Source: Chelonoidis abingdonii
Lineage: Eukaryota; Chordata; Testudines; Testudinidae
Reading direction: 5' to 3'
NCBI RefSeq assembly: GCF_003597395.2
Contig: NC_133776.1
Span: 38,459,679-38,523,678 of the forward strand
DNA length: 64,000 nt
The position numbers and the translations under genes were made by a program. Below are positions 33,162 to 43,815 of the stretch, in pieces; the stretch's first letter is position 1; every line of letters starts with the position of its first letter. The notes below the pieces were generated by a model that did no database searches, was not told the DNA's origin, and saw nothing but the letters and a program-made list of their open reading frames with translations.

Positions 33162-33751
33162 CTTCTGACTAGTGTTGCCAACCCTCCCGGTTTTGCCATG
33201 AGTTTCCCAGAATTGGGCTTTATCTCCTGGAAGCTACTGAAATCAAACTGGGAGATTTTAGGCCGCTAAAAGTCTGGCAGCACAGCAGTGCTAAGGCAGG
33301 CTCCCTGCCTGCCCTGGCCCAGCGCAGCTTCCAGAAGCAGCCAACACATCCCTGCAGCCCCTGGGGAGGTGGGGAGCAGCAGGTCTCAGTGCACTGCCCC
33401 TGCCCCTGCCCCAAGTGTGACTCTGCAGCTCCCATTGGCTGGGAACTGCTGCCAATGGGAGCTGCGGAGGTGGTGCTTGTAGGCAGGGCAGCGCACAGAG
33501 CCCCCTGTCCCTCCCCAGGGGCCGCAGGGAAGTGCCGGCTGCTTCCAGGAGTGGCATGGGGCCAGGGCAGGCATGGAGCCACCGTGCCACCGACCAGGAG
33601 CCAACTGAGGTAAGTGCCGACCAGCTAGAGCCCTCACCGCCTCCCACACCCCAACTTCTTGCTCCAACCCTAAGCCCCCTCCCCGAGCCAAAGGGCAGGG
33701 CAAGGGTGTTTGGGTTCATGTGATTAGACAGTTTGCAAGCCTACTTCTGCC
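33162..33751. mobile_element. GC-rich DNA element inserted in CR1
   Basis: The element spans 33170-33743. Ends TAGTGTTGCCAACCCTCCC and GTTTGCAAGCCTA are imperfect inverted repeats. Flanks CTTCTGAC (33162-33169) and CTTCTGCC (33744-33751) make an 8-bp duplication with one change. The host CR1 sequence continues on both sides. The interior is GC-rich, with a CCAAT hairpin at 33425-33465. The numerous overlapping open frames on both strands are compositional. Confidence 0.78.
33425..33465. repeat. CCAAT-bearing hairpin module, second copy
   Basis: GCAGCTCCCATTGGC (33425-33439) and GCCAATGGGAGCTGC (33451-33465) are perfect 15-bp arms around an 11-base loop. This is the same module as 15186-15224. 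Confidence 0.9.
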
Positions 33752-34030
33752 AGGTGCTCAGAGGGAATGAACAGAACAAGTACTCGTTGTGTGATCCCTC
33801 CTCTGTCGTTCAGTCCCAGCTTCTGGCAGTCAGAGACTCAGGATGCCCAGAGCATGGAGTTGAATCCCTGACCATCTTGGCTAATTGATGCCATTGATGG
33901 TCCTATCCACCATGAATTTATCAAATTCTTTTTCAACCCTGTTATAGTTTTGACCTTCACAACATCCCCTGGCAATGAGTTCCACAGGTTGAGTAGGCAT
34001 TGTGTAAAGATGCACTACGCTGAATGAGAG

Positions 34031-34749
34031 ACTCTGTTCCAAAGACTCATAGGACTCCTAGCTTGGAATTAGAAATGCCCCTGACCCAACCCCCTAGATT
34101 TTAAAACTACTATTTCCTTAGGAAAGAGAAGGTGAATTTTTTACTCCAAATCTGGATCTCATTTTAAAGTTTGTTTCTTGTCCCCATCTTTATAAAAGGC
34201 TGAAATAACATGCTGGATCTAAACTTGCCTGAACTTTGAAATCCAAACACAAACTTTGTGTCATAGACCCATCTCCACTCTAAATGGAAACTCCTCAGGA
34301 CAATGCATTTATTATTTTTTCCCCACACAATAAGGCAATATCAGGATTTCTAAAGATTACCTCTCCAGAAAAGCAAGTCTGAGAAACATTAGTAATTTAG
34401 GGCCTGATTTCCAGATATGCTGAGTACTCAAAGCTCTCATTGGCTTTATTTGGACTCCATTCAACAGAATTTTGTGTGCATTCACAGACTGTCCTAAGCA
34501 ATCTCTGCTTTCTGTAGAATTGAAGGGAGTGAGACAGCAAAACTAGCCAATGTTCCACTCTACACAGCTGCAATACTCTGATTAATTTGCATCCCTAACA
34601 CAGAATCCAGAGACTCAGAATAGATACTATAGTTGAGTATAGATTTGCTTTTGGAACAGTGATCAGAGAATCGAACCCAGACCGAATCTTCTTGTGAGCA
34701 GGACCTCATGCCTGGCAGGCATCCATTATGAAGCAGCCTTTACATCCCA
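34031..34749. other. Non-coding, mostly unassigned
   Basis: A short amniote repeat of the GGGCCTGATTTCCAG type begins near 34400. Nothing else recognised. Confidence 0.4.
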
Positions 34750-35055
34750 CAAAGGCTGTCCAGCACATTGAGGCTGAAAACTTAGTAAGATTCAAAAAGG
34801 AACTACACATCAATAATACCTAGACTTAGTTAATGTTAAATTTTAGGATACTCATACTTCAGGGTTTAAACCAATCTCTAACTAACAGGATTAAAAGGAC
34901 ACCTAATGTAGGGGTTAGATTATCTCAGATCTGCCTAATGTGAAGTTTCTTGCACTGTCCTGTGAAGCATTTGATGTTGGTCACTGTTGGAGACAGATTA
35001 CTGAACAAGATGGACTACAGTCAATGCATTCTGACAATTGCTATGTTCCTAACTC
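34750..35055 (+). mobile_element. CR1/L2-type LINE 3' end, sense, old
   Basis: AGTAAGATTCAAAAAGGAAC, ACACATCAATAATACCTAGA, GGTCACTGTTGGAGACAGAT and ACAAGATGGACTACAGTC occur in the order of a CR1-like 3' end. Strongly diverged. Confidence 0.6.
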
Positions 35056-35273
35056 AGTCCAACATCTGATCAAAAAGATTACCTGGTACAAACTGGGCAT
35101 GCACACAAAATTTCAGACATCTGTATTAAAAAAAATCTGCAGTGTGTTTGAAATGGATTTCTACGGGAACTTAAATTAACTCCCCCTGCAGCTCAGGAAC
35201 CTATTTGGAAGTTCATGATACTTTTATGGAGAATGGGCAAAGTTCTGCAGTCAAAAAAGCACTAGATCTCTTT

Positions 35274-35511
35274 GGGTACATCTTCACAGTGATTAAAAAA
35301 AAAAAAATAGTGGTTGGCCTGGATCAGCTGCCTCAGCCTCTGGGGCTCAGGCTGCAGGGCTAAAAATCACTGTGTAGACATTCAGGCCCGAGCCCAAACA
35401 TCTACACAGCAATTTTTGAGCTCCACAGCCCAAGCCCTGGGAGGCTGAGAGAGTTGACCCGCTCTAGCTACAGCCACGCTGTAGGCCTTTTATCTCTATG
35501 TCGACATACCC
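35274..35511. mobile_element. GTC-C element
   Basis: It starts GGGTACATCTTCACAGTGAT (A run following) and ends TATCTCTATGTCGACATACC. The interior GGGGCTCAGGCTGCAGGGCT and GTGTAGACATTCAGGCCCGA resembles 19699-19900. Confidence 0.68.
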
Positions 35512-35925
35512 TGTGTTGTTTTAAGGCAATTACTCTTATGGCTAAAATGCACTGCCTGCTTATTGTAACAGTCCCGTGACTGAGCAGCCTAAAAGGTTGA
35601 TACATGAAATCTGGAAGAGATCTTTGTTCAGTTCCTTGGGTTATGCAAAGTAATCAGCTCAAGAAAGGGAAAATGTTAACTGTGATTTCACTCTCCAGAT
35701 GACTTTTTATGTAAGAGTTTTATACTGTTGTCCATTACTGTAGTGTCTGAACGCCTTCCATGCAGCAAAATCTCTAGTGGACTTCATGGAGTCTGCCACT
35801 TCTCATTGTATGGGGTTTGAACTTTGCTTGGAGTAGCTTCTCTTTTCTTTAGTGAGGAGGATGGTAGCATAAAAAGCATGTTCAAAATGTGAGTGTCACT
35901 TGTGGTGGCACCACTTCCTCTAAAA
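35512..35925. other. Non-coding, nothing recognised
   Basis: No gene or repeat identified. Confidence 0.4.
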
Positions 35926-36185
35926 AAAGAAAGTCTTTTCAGTGTTTCCTAAAGATGGTCAGACTCTGAGCAGACCTGATCTCCTCTGGAAGATATTGAT
36001 TGCTTTGCAAATTAGGACCAAGGCCTTACATGAGCATCACAAGCTGATTGGAAGCGAGCGGAAGGACTTGAGCACAGGCCTGATGTGTTCACGCGGGCTT
36101 GAGTTAAGCGGAAGGTGAACAGCCACTTTCTGTACCAGCTGGAGCCAGTGTGTCATCTTCACGTCACCTTCAAATACAATGCAGC
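35926..36185 (-). mobile_element. Old L3/CR1-like LINE fragment, antisense
   Basis: TCAGACTCTGAGCAGACCTG..TCTCCTCTGGAAGATATTG and TTTCTGTACCAGCTGGAG resemble the antisense 3' region of ancient amniote L3/CR1 LINEs. Recognition is from memory of motif order and divergence is high. Confidence 0.4.
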
Positions 36186-36323
36186 CTGGAGATGAGAAAT
36201 GCATGACAGGTCCTCATCTAGGATGAAGGATTCAAACCCACGTGTCAGCCTGTCGGTCCACTGCTTAATTACACAGAGTTTAAGGATTGATGAGGTAAAT
36301 GGGGAGTTTTTAGGTTTCTCAGG

Positions 36324-36594
36324 ACAAAGGCCAGGGGCGGCTCCAAGCCCCAGCATGCCACGCGGGCTTGGGGCGGCAAGCTGTGGGGGGTGCTCTGCCA
36401 GCACTGCGAGGGAGGCAGGCTTGCCTGCAGAGGGTCCACTGGTCCTGCGGCTTCGGCGGACCTCCCGCAGGCGTGCCTGCAGAGGGTCCACTGGTCCTGC
36501 GGCTTCGGCAGACCTCTCACAGGCAAGCCGCAGAAGGCAGCCTGCCTGCAGAGCTTGGGGCGGCAAAATTCCTAGAGCCGCCCCTGACAAAGGC
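36324..36594. mobile_element. GC-rich hAT MITE, perfect target duplication
   Basis: The element spans 36332-36586. Ends CAGGGGCGGCTC and GAGCCGCCCCTG are perfect 12-bp inverted repeats. ACAAAGGC flanks it exactly on both sides (36324-36331 and 36587-36594). Inside, a 52-base unit starting GCCTGCAGAGGGTCCACTGG is tandemly duplicated (36423-36474 and 36475-36526). The frames across it are not genes. Confidence 0.92.
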
Positions 36595-39138
36595 AGTTGG
36601 GCTTCCCTTTGCTAAAACATCAGAAATGTTCCTAACTTGGAAAGCATCCTGCAGACTGTGCAGATCTGCCCAGAGAATCAGAGACGGTAACCAGCTTCCC
36701 CTCTCTCTGCTGCACCAAGTGGCAATTGAGCTCTGGGCCTTAGAATGGAAGTGTTCATATCTGTTATCAGACCCTAATGATTAGTCAGCTTGTTACTTTG
36801 CTGTCTGAGGGATTACATTAAAAAATGTGAAGACTTATAATGGATTTAGACAAACTATTTCCTTTTATGTACAGCTGATACTATCAGTCCATTTAGATTA
36901 AATATGGACTATATGGACAATGAAATCTTGGATTAAGATTATATTGAAAGATGCTGCTATAGACTTCTGGAATTTTTTTTCACATTCATAGGAAATGTAT
37001 CAACTGTTAATACTACCACAAGAGGCAAACTTATTTCTGTGTACAGCTAGATGAAATAGCTACTTAGAATATTTGTGATTCATTTCCCTGGCATCAATGA
37101 TTTCAAGTACCAGGAGGTGGGATTTTCTCTATATAAATGAGAACAAAATTGGGATTATATTGTATCATGAAAAGATTACTATATATACTGATATCTAAAT
37201 TATTGTTCCTTTGTTATGTCAATTTTTCTTTTTCATCATTGGAAAATATTAATATAAGGGGAAAAATACCTGGTATCTTGGTAAGAACTAAAGTTTCTGT
37301 TAAGTTTTAAATGTGTTGAATAACCTTGGACATTTTCACAGTATGATATAATGGTTCCATGGTGAATATTCATAAGGAAACCAAAATAAAATACTGGGAA
37401 TTTGTTATATTTGTAGTAAACAGAATTACTAATTTTTAAAATAATTGATAATCTGTATTTATACTTAAAAATCTCAGATGTACAAGAGATATGTACTACT
37501 ACTTTGGAGAAACTCTGAAACTTACCTTTCTTCACAAACCTAGCAAGAAAACAACGAGAGGTGATCAGAGCTGGATGACAAACTAAGTATTAGCACAATA
37601 TTATTATAAACCAAAGATGAACATGATCTTGCAAATTAAGAGAGTGAGTGCAGCTCTTATATTATTCTTGACTATTCAGGCAATCAAGGGATATTTGTGA
37701 AAATGTTCATAAATCCCAAAAGTTGCACACATTTTAGCACAAATATTCATCTATTGGAAAATTTGTTTTAGAAGAGCATTTTTCACTATTCTTATTTCGT
37801 GTTACAAAAAGTTTCAGCCATCCAGTCAAGGAGCAAAAACAATGCCTTGTGACTTGTGTGACCAACCACAGAACATGAATAATGAATAGCTAATAGCACG
37901 TGAATATTTTTAGATTGAAAATTATCCTGAGTACTTACAAACAACAAATACATTTAAAGAAAGTCGAGATCAGTAAGCAAACAACTCACTCTCCAGAAAA
38001 AGGGACAATATAACAAATATTATTTGTTACAGATAATTTGGCCAGCTCTACGTTAATACACTGTACACACAAGAAGCAAAACCAGGAGCTGCGTTATGAA
38101 ATCAGGAGCCACATTACGAAACAGACTCTGTGAATGGCAGAATACACATGGGAAGCTCTCAACTAATTCATTATGAGCAGAGTCTGCTATATCTTGATAT
38201 AGAGAGAGTTCTACAGTTAGAACTAAATAGAAATCCAAACATCATGGCTGCTCATATATGAGCCCTTAAGTAAAAATCCAATGAGGGACATAACTGAACA
38301 AAATTAAGTCCTGTAAGAAAGTAAATAACAACTAAAATTGCAATTGGCAGAAGGTATGTAGAGCATGGTGATGATATCGTTTGAAATAACAGACAACTAA
38401 GAATGGGTTGGGTTGAGTAGGGCTAAGCTTCAAGCCTCGATAGGATTTTTAATACCCCTGAAAACTTCTGAAGGGAAAATGACTGCTATTAGCAATCTTA
38501 CTATATGACTCACTGGATAACTGGACAACACAAATGTTGGAGCATTGCTCATATAATGTCTCACAGCACCATGACAAAAAAAACCTTTAAAAAATGTAAC
38601 CACATACTAAGTAAACATTTTAAAAGCAGAGGTATCAGATTTCTTGAGATTCAAAAGCATCAGCTTTCTCAAATGTGTACACATACATACACAATCAGAC
38701 TCCTATGAGGTTTTCATTTAAACAATCACCCTATTATAAAATCCCATTCTTATTCAAGGGGTCCATTTCCAATAATGTTCTAATAATTTGGCATTTTAAA
38801 TTTTGCATGTCCTTTTGCAAATTTTAGGGGGCAAAGATAATACTGAGTGTGTGGTATAAATCAATTGGGCTGAAAGAGAATGAAGAATTATGGCAGCAGG
38901 GACAAGCTGATTTCCTGAACTTGTTCATTTCCAGGAAAGTTGTTATTTGAGGGGAGAGAAAGGTTGTTTGTTTAAGTATAGAATTTTTTATAAAGGAAGT
39001 AATACAGTTTGTTAGCTAGTCAACAGTGAAATATAAATTCAACTACTTCGCTTGCTTGTTTGTTTGGGAAAGTAGTTTTTTGTCTGCAAATAAACGAATG
39101 AATGAATCTCCAAGTATGATTTACAGAAAATGAAACAT
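36595..39138. other. AT-rich non-coding stretch
   Basis: The longest stretch in this part without a recognised repeat. No domain-bearing frames. Confidence 0.45.
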
Positions 39139-39535
39139 TCTCATAGACTCATAGGTCAGAAGGGACCAATATGATCATCTAGTCTGACCTCCTGCACAAA
39201 GCAGGCCACAGAACCCTACCCATCCACTTCTATACAACCCCTAACCTATGTCCGAGTTATTGAAGTCCAACGAGCCATGCCCCATGCTGCATGAGGAAGG
39301 GCGAAAACTCCAGCGCCTCTGGCCAATCTGCCCTGAGAGGAAGAATTCCTTTCCCAACCTCCCAAAATTGGCGATCAGCCTAAACCCTGAGCATTCTTCT
39401 CTGGCAGACTCACCAGCCAGCACTCAGGAAAGAATTCTCTGCAACCGGAAGGTAATCTTATGCGTCCCTTCTCATAGAACAGGGTTCCCAGTTTCCCAAC
39501 CAGTGTGTCTTCATAACAACCACAGATCGGATTGA
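39139..39535 (-). mobile_element. CR1 LINE 3' end, antisense
   Basis: TCATAGACTCATAGGTCAGA, ATATGATCATCTAGTCTGAC, CCTAACCTATGTCCGAGTTA and AGGAAAGAATTCTCTGCAAC are in the order of a turtle CR1 3' region read antisense. It appears to continue at 40851 after two intervening segments. Confidence 0.78.
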
Positions 39536-39568
39536 AACCCTAAACAGAGGATGTGTGAAGGAGACATA

Positions 39569-39777
39569 AAACAGTTCAAAAAGCACTAGAGATATAGTAT
39601 GGAGGACAGTCCATCAATGGCTATTAGACGACTCGGGTGACACAGCTTCTGGTTGCCCAGAACTCGAAATGGACGACAGGGATAGGACACTTGATGATCC
39701 TGTGCAGTTGCAATTCCTCGTGGCGCACGGGCATGCACTGTCGAAGACAGGATAGCCTGGGCTAGATGGACCTTTGG
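39569..39777 (+). mobile_element. CR1 LINE 3' end, sense, corrupted
   Basis: CCATCAATGGCTATTAG, CACTTGATGAT and GGCTAGATGGACCTTTGGTC mark a CR1 3' end. The sequence between is filled with small insertions and substitutions not seen in other copies here. It breaks off at 39777, before its expected terminus. Confidence 0.7.
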
Positions 39778-40850
39778 TCGTGGGGGGGTGGATGCGGGGG
39801 TGGGAGGGGGTGAGAGCTGCTGTAGGGTGGTGTGGGGGGAGGTGGGTCAGTGTGGGGGGGGAAGGTGAGGGGGCTGTGTGGGGGGGTGCGTGGGGGGTGG
39901 TGGGGGAGCTGGGAGGCTGGGTGTGGGCACGCTGTGGAAGGGAGAGGAGAGGCAGAGTGCTGGTGGGGGTGTGGCACTGTGGTGGGTGGGAGATGTCTAG
40001 AGTGGTGATGGATGGGAGGTGAGGAGCGAGTGGGTGGGGGTGGACCTGGTGGTGTGGCTTAGAATGCGGGGCATGGGTGAGGGATGAAGGGGGCGGTGAG
40101 GAAGGGGGGGGGGGTGGGGTGGGGGGGGCGGCTGGTATTGTTGTGGGAGTTGAAGGGGAGAGGAATATAAAGTGAGGGCTGAAGGGGGGGGGGGGTGGGG
40201 TGGGGCGGGATAGGGTGGGGGGAGGGGGCGGTGGGTGGGGTGTGGGTGGGGGGGGGGGTGGGGGGGCGGTGGGTGGAGGGCGATGAGGGCCTGGGAGGGG
40301 GGAGTGGATGGCCTGGTAGAAAGACGCTGGTCGGTGAGGGGAGTTGAGTGGATGTGAGTGAGGCGCTGGGTGGTGTGGTAGTAGAGGCCCCCGGAAGGGA
40401 CGGGGCGAGCAACGACAAGACTTGAGCACACCCCCCCACCGCCGGCCACCCTCACCCCACCCCCCACCCTCTCCGCCCTGCGCCCGCCAGCGGAGACACC
40501 GGACACCCGGCGGCTCAGCACCCGCCCACAGCCGACCCTCCCGCCCTACGCGCGCGCAGGCGGCGCCCGCCCGCTCACTGCGCACCCCAGGGCCCGCCCG
40601 AAGCTGCGCCCGACGCCGCAGCGCCCCAGCGCCACGCCACCCCGCGCCGTAAAGAGGAGCTGGGGAGGTCGAGGGCCAGTGGGGGACGCGTAGGGATCTG
40701 GCGCGCGCGAGTAGAGAGGCGTGGTGCGGGTGGGCGGGGTCGGAGGAGAGCTGTGGGTGGCAGGTCGTCAGCGGAATGAAGCGGGGGCGGGGCTCGGAAG
40801 ATTGTGGGGTGGCCGGGGGGGGGGGTGGGGTGCGAGCCAGTCCATCCACA
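39778..40850. other. G-rich then CpG-rich block of doubtful quality
   Basis: 39778-40400 is extremely G-rich with almost no C and no consistent unit. 40420-40850 becomes C- and CpG-rich with GC-box-like words (GGGGGCGGGGC). CR1 sequence lies on both sides. The 411-codon minus-strand frame (39614-40849) reads Pro/His/Ser-rich low complexity and is not a gene. Uncorrected long-read or misassembled sequence is the simplest explanation. A true CpG island inserted between CR1 pieces cannot be excluded. Confidence 0.6.
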
Positions 40851-42495
40851 TCCCATCACAGACCTTGAGCAGATTGAGTCTGCTGAGTAATCCAAGATCA
40901 ATGCCCAAGTATTAAACTAGTCGCTATCATATCATCCTTCCGCAGTAACTTAGTGCAACGCTTAGGTCTTAAAGCCAGATATGTCTTTGCCCCCATAACT
41001 GCCTCATGGGAAGGCCTGTTCCAGAACTTCAGCTCCTCTAGATGGGTAGAAGACCTTCGAATCTAATTTCGAGAGTCAAAACTTCCTATGTCCAGTTTAT
41101 ACACATTTGCTTGTGTCGTACAGAATTTCTCTCCGCTCCCCAAAATAGTAATGACCCTGATATATTTATATAAGCTAAGGCATTCCCCCGGCAGCCGCTT
41201 TTGGCGCAAGGCTAACAAGCCAAGCACGTTTGAGTCTCCTTTCATAAGGCAGGGGTTTTTCGCATTCCTGGCGGAGATCACCTATGGGTGCTAGCCGCTC
41301 TGAACGCTGTTCCGTTTGGAGATTCTCCTTCTACAATCATGGGAGACGCAGGACTGGGCACACAGTAAAATCTCCAGGTGAGGTCTCAAGGTGCAAACTT
41401 AATAGCTGATGGTACTAACACCGGTTCCTGTATCTTTGCCGGAAATACCTCGCCTCGATGCAGCGAGGGAGGAGGAGCGGCATTTGCGGTTTTTTAGACG
41501 GTCATTGGATCGGCATTGGCAGCTCAGTTAGGTCAGCCTGGCGAATCAGACCAATAACTCCCAAGGTCCTCTCCATCCTTTGTTGGCTTTGGCCAGCTGC
41601 GATGGTCGCCCAGATTATAGCTTCTAAAATGTTGCTGATATTAATGCCTAGAGGGCATGACCTTGCATCCTTTTCGAGGCGAATAATTTGCACCTATTAC
41701 TATGACTCCAGGTTTACAAGGTCAGTCCAGAGTGTGTCGCTGTATGGTAATCCCGGTGCCGTTGTGGTCGGTTTGTTAGCAGAAATGACCCTGCGCCGCA
41801 CTTTGTGTCATCCAAAAACTTTGATTAACAGGTTCCCGGCTCGTTTTGTGCAGGTCAGTAATAAAAAGAGTTAAAGGTAAGTATCGTTCTCGCCAAAAAG
41901 AGAAACGCGGATCCATGAGAACTCCTAGCGGAGGTCGAGACGGGGCTCCTGTCCAGCCGACAAGTATCACACAGTCAGTAACGGACCGTGGATCTCCCTT
42001 TAACCGAGTTCCTTATCCACCTTACAAATTTTTCCATAGCTCATGTCGCATCTTTTCCAATTTAAGCTAACAAGTCCCACATGTGGGAACCGTGCAAACG
42101 CCTTACTGAAATCGAGGTAAATGTAGATCTACCTCATTTCGCTTTGGCTACATAATCCTGTCACGCTCTTCTCGAAGAAGGAGATCAGGTTGTTGCAGCA
42201 TCTCCCTTAGTAGAGAGAAACGCGTGTTGTAATGTGTCCCAATTGACCATTGACCGTCAATGTCCTTAACGAGCCTTTCTCCTTCAATATTTTCTTCCAA
42301 GATCTTGACAGTACTACAGATGTCAAACTAGACAGGCCTATAGTTACTCGGATCACTTTTTTCCCCTTTCTTGAAGATAGGAACTACGTTAGCAATTCTC
42401 CAGTCATACGGTACAGCCCCTGAGTTTACAGATTTATTAAAAATTCTTGCTAACGGGCTTATATGCAATATGCCCAAACCAATTCAGTATTTACT
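40851..42495 (-). mobile_element. CR1 LINE, antisense, heavily corrupted
   Basis: Antisense CR1 order is followed throughout: TTTGCCCCCATAACTGCC, GTCTCCTTTCATAAGGCAG, TCCAGGTGAGGTCTC, AGGTCAGTAATAAAAAGAG, AAACGCCTTACTGAAATC, GTCAAACTAGACAGGCC and GGAACTACGTTAGCAATTCT. Up to about 42350 it carries unusual extra bases and CpGs, while the last part is clean. It covers the reverse transcriptase and 3' region. The 138-codon plus-strand frame at 41458-41874 is spurious. Confidence 0.75.
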
Positions 42496-42559
42496 ACAAT
42501 ATTTAGTAATACTTTCCACATTTTCTAACATAGGACTCAGGCTAATCACAGCCCTTGAC

Positions 42560-43330
42560 TTCTGACAGAGGAAGACATCATGAGATTTGTGATAAGGTGA
42601 TCAATGGCTAAGTGCAGAATTTAACAATCACTTGGCACCAAAAAGGAACAGTTCAGTTTTGATGATGTTTAAGTACTTAAAAGTTCTTTAGGTTCCTTAA
42701 ATTCATCTCATAGTCTCTAATACCACAGATATATTGCCAGACTAATGCAAATAAATCAGAATGCCATCTGTATAACAATAGTATGATAACCCAAAGAGAC
42801 TGAAATATCTACCCAAGGGAAGTATATATATTCTAAATAGGTTGGGGACTACAATAAAAACCTGAAAAGCACAACATGGAATGTTGCCATATTATCAGAA
42901 ATTTTGTCACCAGAGGAAATAGGAGGTGGCATTAAAAATAGGATGTAAAACTGTTCTGAACATTTTGCATGAAAGCCTCAAATAGTTACCAAACCAATCC
43001 AACTTTATAGTTTGGTCGATACCATCAAAAGCAAAAGAAGAATCAAAGGCATCAAATATGAACATTGACCAGTGTCTGCACAGAGAAGGCAATAGTGACA
43101 GTCTCTGGACAAAGACATTTCTGTTGTATGCCCATCCTGAAAATCTGACTAAAATTTGTCAGATAGAAGATGCCTTTATGTAATGGGGTTGGGGATGAAG
43201 TCCTGAATGAATGGTGTGTGTTATCGTCTATCTGACATAGTGCCAACTGGCCTGCTTTAGAGAAGGAAAGTGTCCCATTGATGGGATTGAGGGTAACTGG
43301 TCCTGAGTTCATCACATGCCAGAGAATTCT
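42560..43330 (-). mobile_element. Old L3/CR1-like LINE fragment, antisense
   Basis: TTTGGTCGATACCATCAAAAG, CAGAGGAAATAGGAGGTGGC, and GAATCAAAGGCATCAAATAT followed by CCCATCCTGAAAATCTGACT match the antisense reverse-transcriptase region of ancient L3-type LINEs in order. No frame survives. Confidence 0.5.
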
Positions 43331-43464
43331 AATTAGGTCTATTAGATAGCTGTTGATTTGCCATTTATATATTGGAGAATGAGGCAGAGTTGGAGAGGAC
43401 ACACTTAAACCCACCTATTCCTAGAGAAAAGGTACAAAGCACCGCTTTCCATGATACAAAAAAG

Positions 43465-43815
43465 AAAGGGGTCACCTGATGAAATTAATAGGCAGCACAT
43501 TTAATACAAACAAGAAGTACTTCTTTCCACAATTAACCTCTGGAACTCATAGCCATGAGGTGTTGTGTTGGCCAGAATTACAACTGGGTTCAAAAAAGAA
43601 GTAGATAAGTTCATAGAGGATAGGTCCATCAATGGTTATTAGCCAAGATGTTCAGGGATGCAATCCCATGCTCGGAGTGACACTAAACCTCTGACTGCCA
43701 GAAGCTGATAGGAGAAGACAGGTTGATCTCTCCAAAATTGTCCTGTTCTGTACACTCCCCCTGAAGCTGTGGTACTGGCCACTGGTCTGACCCAATATGG
43801 CAGTTTTATGTTCTT
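43465..43815 (+). mobile_element. CR1 LINE 3' end, sense
   Basis: GGGGTCACCTGATGAAATTA, GGTTCAAAAAAGAAGTAGAT, GGTCCATCAATGGTTATTAG and GGTCTGACCCAATATGGCAG, ending TTTTATGTTC. Diverged but complete 3' terminus. Confidence 0.85.

Larger units (their letters stand above)
33103..34030 (-). mobile_element. CR1 LINE 3' end, antisense, interrupted
   Basis: It begins ACATAAGAATAGCCACACTG, GGGTCAGACCAATGGTCCAC, the antisense CR1 terminus. It is cut at 33169 and resumes near 33750 with AGGTGCTCAGAGGGAATGAA, through CAAATTCTTTTTCAACCCTG and CAACATCCCCTGGCAATGAG. The gap is filled by the DNA element at 33170-33743. A dozen CR1 bases at the junction are missing. Confidence 0.82.

Noticed and set aside
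33220..33723. Five overlapping frames on both strands that look like a small gene
   Set aside because: All fall in a GC-rich DNA transposon bounded by inverted ends and an 8-bp duplication.
36423..36526. Two direct repeats considered as a CRISPR-like array
   Set aside because: Only two adjoining 52-base units with no spacers, inside a vertebrate MITE.
36159..36784. Frames of 138-143 codons on both strands
   Set aside because: They cross a hAT MITE with a 52-bp tandem repeat, and composition explains them.
39614..40849. A 411-codon minus-strand open frame, the longest in the window
   Set aside because: It is Pro/His/Ser-rich low complexity produced by a strand-skewed G-rich block, is open in other phases too, and lies in sequence of doubtful quality.
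41458..41874. A 138-codon plus-strand frame
   Set aside because: It runs antisense through a corrupted CR1 copy and has no domain.
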